DNA of 64,000 nt from Enterobacter hormaechei ATCC 49162 (lineage in GTDB: Bacteria; Pseudomonadota; Gammaproteobacteria; Enterobacterales; Enterobacteriaceae). The stretch covers positions 1,488,001 to 1,552,000 of the forward strand of contig NZ_MKEQ01000001.1 in assembly GCF_001875655.1 (NCBI RefSeq). The letters are read 5' to 3'. The position numbers were made by a program, and so were the translations under genes. Below the pieces are notes generated by a model. The model did not search any database. It worked only from the letters and a program-made list of their open reading frames with translations, and was not told where the DNA came from. This document shows, piece after piece, positions 60,027 to 64,000 of this stretch; position 1 is the stretch's first letter; each line of letters begins with the position of its first letter.

Positions 60027-60320
60027 TTAGCGCGCTGGCGTCAGCGAGACAATCTGAAAACCGTCACCCGCACGCTCCAGCGTGAAGGTCACCTCATCTC
60101 CCGGTTTCGCGCCATTCAGCGTGGCGCCCGCTGATAAGGTAAACGGCATGGTCATGGCGGGCCATTTCAGTTCCGGAATCGCGTCGTGCTGAAGCATAAC
60201 GGTGTTGTCAGCGATCGACTGAACCACCCCATGGCCCTGCCATGTCTGGTTTGCCTGAACGGTGTAAGACGTGAAAGAGACGGCCGCGCCAGCCAGCGCG
60301 GAAAGGAATAAAGTACGCAT
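60027..60320 (-). CDS. cusF: Periplasmic copper/silver chaperone CusF
   Basis: 97-aa precursor with signal peptide to about residue 23 (VQA before NQTWQG). Metal-site residues of CusF are all present in order: His in LQHDAIPEL, Trp in LKWPAM and Met-x-Met in AMTMPF, the His-Trp-Met-Met set that binds Cu(I)/Ag(I) with a cation-pi contact. It hands metal to CusB. In E. coli cusF is the second gene (CFBA); here it precedes cusC by 12 bp. Confidence 0.92.
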   Translation of the reverse strand: MRTLFLSALAGAAVSFTSYTVQANQTWQGHGVVQSIADNTVMLQHDAIPELKWPAMTMPFTLSAGATLNGAKPGDEVTFTLERAGDGFQIVSLTPAR

Positions 60321-60373
60321 GATAAAACTCCTGTTAAACGTTAAATGAATAAAATCAACGAATTAACAGGTTT

Positions 60374-60772
60374 TTACTCTCGAAACCGGCAATAGCGGAT
60401 CGTTGCCGGTGGCCCCACTGCGGGAGGGGTAACGGACCACGCAGAATGGTCCGCAGAGGCGGATTCTGGCGTGATTAAGGTCAGCGTCATGACGGCAGGC
60501 AGCGCCACCAGATGCGGCTGCGCAGGGTCTTTTTGCACCTGATCCGGCACACAATGCTTTTCACACAACGGTGAGGCGCCGGTCGCATGCTGCGGCCCCG
60601 GCGCCATCATATCCATATGCTGAATAGTGGCCACCTCGCCGCGTACATCCATTGAACAGGCATGGGACGCGACGGCGACCTGACTCTGGATCAGCAGCCA
60701 GCCAAACGCCACCAAAAACATCAGCAGATGTTTTTTGAAAAAGCGCAGGCGATAGGTCCAGCTGGCATGCAT
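60374..60772 (-). CDS. Unrecognised His/Cys/Met-rich protein at head of the cus operon
   Basis: 132 aa with one N-terminal membrane helix or uncleaved signal (about 15-36). A periplasmic-side segment follows, rich in possible copper ligands: SHACSMD, IQHMDMM, PQHATG and CEKHCVPD between residues 36 and 75. It is first in the operon, 53 bp before cusF. Similar small proteins accompany copper-resistance loci, so metal sensing or binding is plausible but unproven. Confidence 0.65.
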   Translation of the reverse strand: MHASWTYRLRFFKKHLLMFLVAFGWLLIQSQVAVASHACSMDVRGEVATIQHMDMMAPGPQHATGASPLCEKHCVPDQVQKDPAQPHLVALPAVMTLTLITPESASADHSAWSVTPPAVGPPATIRYCRFRE

Positions 60773-61113
60773 AGTCGGATTGTCGGCGGTGAAAACGTGG
60801 CCCGAGTATAAGCAGGCAAAAGAATGAAAGAGAAATGGTTTTAAAGAGATTTACGTTTTAAATCCGTTTCCGGCAAGTAACACCCAAAACCTTAACACTT
60901 CAACATCAATTTAATGACATACAATATCTATTCATCAGGTCAATAACGACTTAATATAAATGACGCAGGTTTAGCAAAAATATTGTCATCATTGCCTTTA
61001 GTCGTCTCTTTCTTGATTTTAATCAGCAAGAACAGGCCATTTATTCGGCACATTTCAGGCCTCTTTTTTATTGATTATTTGTGCTCTCGGGTAGCAAGGA
61101 TACAGGGGAAATC
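60773..61113. promoter_or_regulatory. cus-dcuC divergent intergenic region
   Basis: 341 bp, AT-rich in the middle, separating the leftward cus operon from dcuC. It holds the FNR-like site listed separately. A CueR/CusR-type dyad was not clear to me, and no regulator gene for cus lies in the window. Confidence 0.5.
61013..61026. promoter_or_regulatory. FNR-binding site upstream of dcuC
   Basis: TTGAT-TTTA-ATCAG matches nine of ten FNR consensus bases (TTGAT-N4-ATCAA), about 95 bases before dcuC. dcuC is induced by FNR without oxygen in E. coli. Confidence 0.68.
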
Positions 61114-62481
61114 ATGCTTACTTTTCTCGAACTCCTCATTGGAGTCGTGGTTATTGTCGGTGTAGCACGCTACATCATTAAAGGTTATTCAGCCACCGGC
61201 GTGCTGTTTGTCGGCGGCCTGACGCTGCTGATTATTAGCGCCCTAATGGGCCATCAGGTTTTACCCGCCAGCGAAGCCAGCACCGGATATACCGCTACCG
61301 ATATTGTGGAATATATCAAAATTCTGCTGATGAGCCGCGGCGGCGACCTGGGCATGATGATCATGATGCTCTGCGGTTTTGCTGCCTATATGACCCATAT
61401 CGGCGCGAATGATATGGTAGTGAAGCTGGCCTCTAAGCCGCTGCAATATATTAACTCTCCCTATCTGCTGATGGTCGCAGCCTATTTCCTGGCCTGCCTC
61501 ATGTCATTAGCCGTTTCCTCCGCGACGGGCCTGGGCGTACTGTTAATGGCCACGCTGTTCCCGGTGATGGTTAACGTCGGGATCAGCCGTGGCGCAGCGG
61601 CGGCTATTTGTGCCTCTCCGGCGGCGATTATCCTTTCCCCAACTTCCGGTGACGTGGTCCTGGCCGCGAAAGCCGCGGAAATGTCCCTGATTGACTTCGC
61701 CTTCAAAACCACACTGCCGATCTCCATCACCGCTATTCTCGGCATGGGCGTGGCGCATTTCTTCTGGCAGCGCTATCTCGATAAGAAAGAGAACGTCAGC
61801 CACGAAATGATGGACGTCAGCGAAATTACCACAACCGCCCCGGCGTTTTATTCCATCCTGCCCTTCACGCCGATTATTGGCGTGCTTATTTTTGACGGCA
61901 AATGGGGTCCGCAGCTGCACATCATTACCATCCTGGTGATCTGTATGCTGCTGGCGGCCATCCTGGAATTTGTTCGTGGCTTTAATACCCAGAAAGTATT
62001 CACTGGTCTGGAAGTTGCCTTCCGCGGTATGGCGGATGCCTTCGCGGGCGTGGTAATGCTGTTGGTTGCCGCTGGCGTGTTTGCTCAGGGCTTAAGCACA
62101 ATCGGCTTTATCCAGAGCCTGATCTCCATCGCCACCTCGTTCGGCTCGGCCAGCATTATCCTGATGCTGGTGCTGGTGGTGCTGACCATGCTGGCGGCGA
62201 TGACCACCGGCTCCGGTAACGCGCCGTTCTACGCCTTTGTTGAGATGATCCCGAAGCTGGCACACTCCTCCGGCATCAACCCGGCTTACCTGTCCATTCC
62301 GATGCTTCAGGCCTCCAACCTGGGTCGTACCATCTCTCCGGTATCGGGCGTGGTGGTTGCGGTTGCGGGGATGGCAAAAATCTCTCCGTTTGAAGTGGTA
62401 AAACGCACGTCAGTGCCGGTGCTGGTTGGCCTGATTATCGTGATTATCGCCACCGAGGTGCTGGTTCCCGGCGCTGCCTAA
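61114..62481 (+). CDS. dcuC: Anaerobic C4-dicarboxylate transporter DcuC
   Basis: Inner-membrane carrier exporting succinate during fermentation. 455 aa (E. coli 461, a few residues shorter at the C terminus), about 12 hydrophobic segments, with family stretches GGDLGMMIMMLCGFAAYM and SPTSGDVVLAAKA. I start at ATG 61114 (MLTFLELLIG) after AGGGGAA; the longer reading adds 11 residues. Confidence 0.95.
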   Translation: MLTFLELLIGVVVIVGVARYIIKGYSATGVLFVGGLTLLIISALMGHQVLPASEASTGYTATDIVEYIKILLMSRGGDLGMMIMMLCGFAAYMTHIGANDMVVKLASKPLQYINSPYLLMVAAYFLACLMSLAVSSATGLGVLLMATLFPVMVNVGISRGAAAAICASPAAIILSPTSGDVVLAAKAAEMSLIDFAFKTTLPISITAILGMGVAHFFWQRYLDKKENVSHEMMDVSEITTTAPAFYSILPFTPIIGVLIFDGKWGPQLHIITILVICMLLAAILEFVRGFNTQKVFTGLEVAFRGMADAFAGVVMLLVAAGVFAQGLSTIGFIQSLISIATSFGSASIILMLVLVVLTMLAAMTTGSGNAPFYAFVEMIPKLAHSSGINPAYLSIPMLQASNLGRTISPVSGVVVAVAGMAKISPFEVVKRTSVPVLVGLIIVIIATEVLVPGAA

Positions 62482-62500
62482 GCGAAATTTCTGATTTCCA

Positions 62501-62525
62501 GAAAGCGCCTGCGGGCGCTTTTTGT
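62501..62525 (+). terminator. Terminator of dcuC
   Basis: AAAGCGCC and GGCGCTTT arms around TGCG, followed by TTGTG. Confidence 0.8.
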
Positions 62526-62575
62526 GCTTTAATAACCCCCAGAAATTAATCGCGCCCAACCAATCAGGAAAGCAA

Positions 62576-63385
62576 ATGTTCAGGAAGGATATCGTTATCC
62601 CGTCTGGCGCAGTAGCGCTTGCACTCTGTGTCTTCTCAATACAGGCAGATCCGCTTAAGGCAACCCAGTACGGTGATTTCGATCGCTACGTTCTGGCTCT
62701 TTCATGGCAAACCGGATTTTGCCAGAGCATGGTCGAACGTAACCGCAACGAACCGGAAGAGTGTCGACTGCAAAAAGAGAGCAACAACAAAACCGATTTT
62801 CTGACCGTCCACGGCTTATGGCCAGGTCTGCCGAAATCTATTGCCGCTCGCGGTGTGGATGAACGCCGCTGGATGCGCTTCGGCTGTGCCACTCGTCCGG
62901 TTCCGAACATGCCGGAAGCAAAAGCCAGCCGCAAATGCGACGCCGCCGAGACCGGGCTATCGCTCTCGGGCGCCGCGAAGCTGAACAGCGTGATGCCCGG
63001 CGCGGGCGGCAACTCCTGCCTTGAACGTTATGAGTACGCCAAACACGGCGTCTGCTTTGGTTTTGATCCCGACGCTTACTTCGGCACCATGGTGCGCATG
63101 AATCAGGAAGTGAAGAGGAGCGCGGTAGGGCAATTTCTGGCGGAGAACTACGGCAAAACCGTCCGCCGTAGCGACTTCGATGCAGCCGTGGCTAAAAGCT
63201 GGGGGAAACAGAGCGTGAAAGCGTTCAAACTCACCTGCCATGGCAATCCGGCTTATCTGACAGAGATGCAGATCTCGCTGAAATCCAGCGCCATCAACAC
63301 TCCCCTCTCTGCCAACGCCTTTGCGCCACAGCCGCATCCGGGCAACTGCGGCAAACAGTTCGTTATTGATAAAGCCGGTTACTGA
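62576..63385 (+). CDS. rna: Ribonuclease I (T2 family)
   Basis: Periplasmic non-specific RNase giving 2',3'-cyclic ends. Signal peptide MFRKDIVIPSGAVALALCVF to about residue 24. Active-site segments TVHGLWPG (CAS I) and ERYEYAKHG (CAS II); the Cys residues of the family disulfides are kept. I start at ATG 62576 with CAGGAAAG upstream, giving 269 aa (E. coli 268). Confidence 0.95.
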   Translation: MFRKDIVIPSGAVALALCVFSIQADPLKATQYGDFDRYVLALSWQTGFCQSMVERNRNEPEECRLQKESNNKTDFLTVHGLWPGLPKSIAARGVDERRWMRFGCATRPVPNMPEAKASRKCDAAETGLSLSGAAKLNSVMPGAGGNSCLERYEYAKHGVCFGFDPDAYFGTMVRMNQEVKRSAVGQFLAENYGKTVRRSDFDAAVAKSWGKQSVKAFKLTCHGNPAYLTEMQISLKSSAINTPLSANAFAPQPHPGNCGKQFVIDKAGY

Positions 63386-63414
63386 CGGCCTTCCGGCCGG
63401 ATGTGCGCTGCAAC

Positions 63415-64000
63415 TTAGCCCCTGCGCGCATCCGGGCGTACCAGATCGAACCGATGGCTGTCGCTAATGGCGTAGTAGGCCGTCGGTCCACCCGCACGCA
63501 GAATGGGCTGCGCTTTTGCGGTCTGGTAAATCCCCTCTTCCAGCAGCATTTCGGCGATATGGACACCTACGACTTCACCGAGCACCAGCCAGGTGTCAAT
63601 CGGCGTCCCATCCGCGCCGGTAAGCTGAATGCACTGTGACAAGCGACACTCGAAATTCACCGGACTTTCCGCCACGCGCGGCGCGCTCACAAGCTGGCTG
63701 GCTACGGGCGTCAGGCCGGCAAAGGTAAACTCATCCTCGTCATGCGGGAGCGTGGCGGAGGTTTCATTCATCGCCTCGGCCAAATCGCGCGTGGCGAGGT
63801 TCCAGACAAACTCACCTGTTTCGGAAATATTCCGCACGCTATCCTTCCAGCCATTGCTGGAAAAACCGATGATCGGCGGGCGATAGTTAAAGCAGTTAAA
63901 GAAGCTGTACGGGGCCAGGTTCAGTTGACCGGCCTTATCACAGGATGAGATCCAGCCAATCGGACGCGGACCAATAATGGCGTTCAGCGGGTCGTGCGGC
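63415..64000 (-). CDS. Flavin-reductase-like domain protein, 5' end outside window
   Basis: The minus-strand frame stays open to the window edge, so the start is missing; at least 194 residues are present. The part near the edge reads PHDPLNAIIGPRPIGWISSC, then LNLAPYSFFNCFNYRPPIIG, the FMN-binding pattern of the flavin reductase/DIM6-NTAB family, so it probably binds FMN. A GTG at 63837 would give a 140-aa product lacking this domain and is not the real start. Substrate unknown. Convergent with rna across 29 bp. Confidence 0.85.
   Translation of the reverse strand, partial: PHDPLNAIIGPRPIGWISSCDKAGQLNLAPYSFFNCFNYRPPIIGFSSNGWKDSVRNISETGEFVWNLATRDLAEAMNETSATLPHDEDEFTFAGLTPVASQLVSAPRVAESPVNFECRLSQCIQLTGADGTPIDTWLVLGEVVGVHIAEMLLEEGIYQTAKAQPILRAGGPTAYYAISDSHRFDLVRPDARRG

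Overview
The window is ordinary enterobacterial core chromosome, most like Enterobacter or a close relative (Lelliottia, Klebsiella/Raoultella group). Gene order and protein sequence follow the Escherichia coli speF-potE-pgm-seqA to dcuC-rna block almost gene for gene, but synonymous and amino-acid differences exclude E. coli itself. Genus was judged by eye from recognised proteins, not by search.

Layout. 1-3809: end of the ornithine-sensing leader peptide speFL, then speF-potE (ornithine decarboxylation and putrescine export). 3953-9391: pgm, seqA, ybfF, ybfE, fldA, uof-fur, ybfN. 9436-19443: the amino-sugar regulon. This comprises chiP (chitoporin), glnS, nagE diverging from nagBAC-nagD, with recognisable NagC, CRP and ChiX sites. 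19694-22313: asnB and a seven-tRNA operon (Met, Leu, Gln, Gln, Met, Gln, Gln). 22374-29290: ubiF, miaB-ybeZ-ybeY-ybeX-lnt. 29692-33946: the glutamate/aspartate ABC importer gltIJKL, with the SroC sRNA locus between gltI and gltJ and a frameshift in gltJ, then rihA.

34235-35650 is the clearest accessory region. Three strongly AT-rich genes lie where E. coli K-12 carries the hscC-ybeR-djlB-ybeT-ybeU-djlC cluster. The third is an orphan type VI secretion Hcp. The first two (a 233-aa protein with hydrophobic and glycine-rich stretches, and a 78-aa two-helix membrane protein) look like an effector and its immunity protein. 35786-49021 returns to core genes: ybeL, leuS-lptE-holA-nadD, rsfS-rlmH-mrdA-mrdB-rlpA, dacA, ybeD, lipB. 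The cobC gene found in E. coli between nadD and rsfS is absent. 49313-54278: ybeF, lipA, tatE, the NIT-type amidase ybeM, crcB, an apparently unnamed 28-codon membrane ORF, cspE, pagP.

54443-60772 is a second insertion relative to E. coli: a copper/silver efflux operon (orf132-cusF-cusC-cusB-cusA) between pagP and dcuC, with no cusRS regulator inside the window. 61114-64000: dcuC behind an FNR-like site, RNase I, and the C-terminal part of a flavin-reductase-family protein that runs off the edge.

REP-type palindromes and a recurring composite of about 85 bp (a GC-rich palindrome plus a terminator hairpin) sit at several gene ends. I saw no insertion sequence, prophage, CRISPR array or rRNA.
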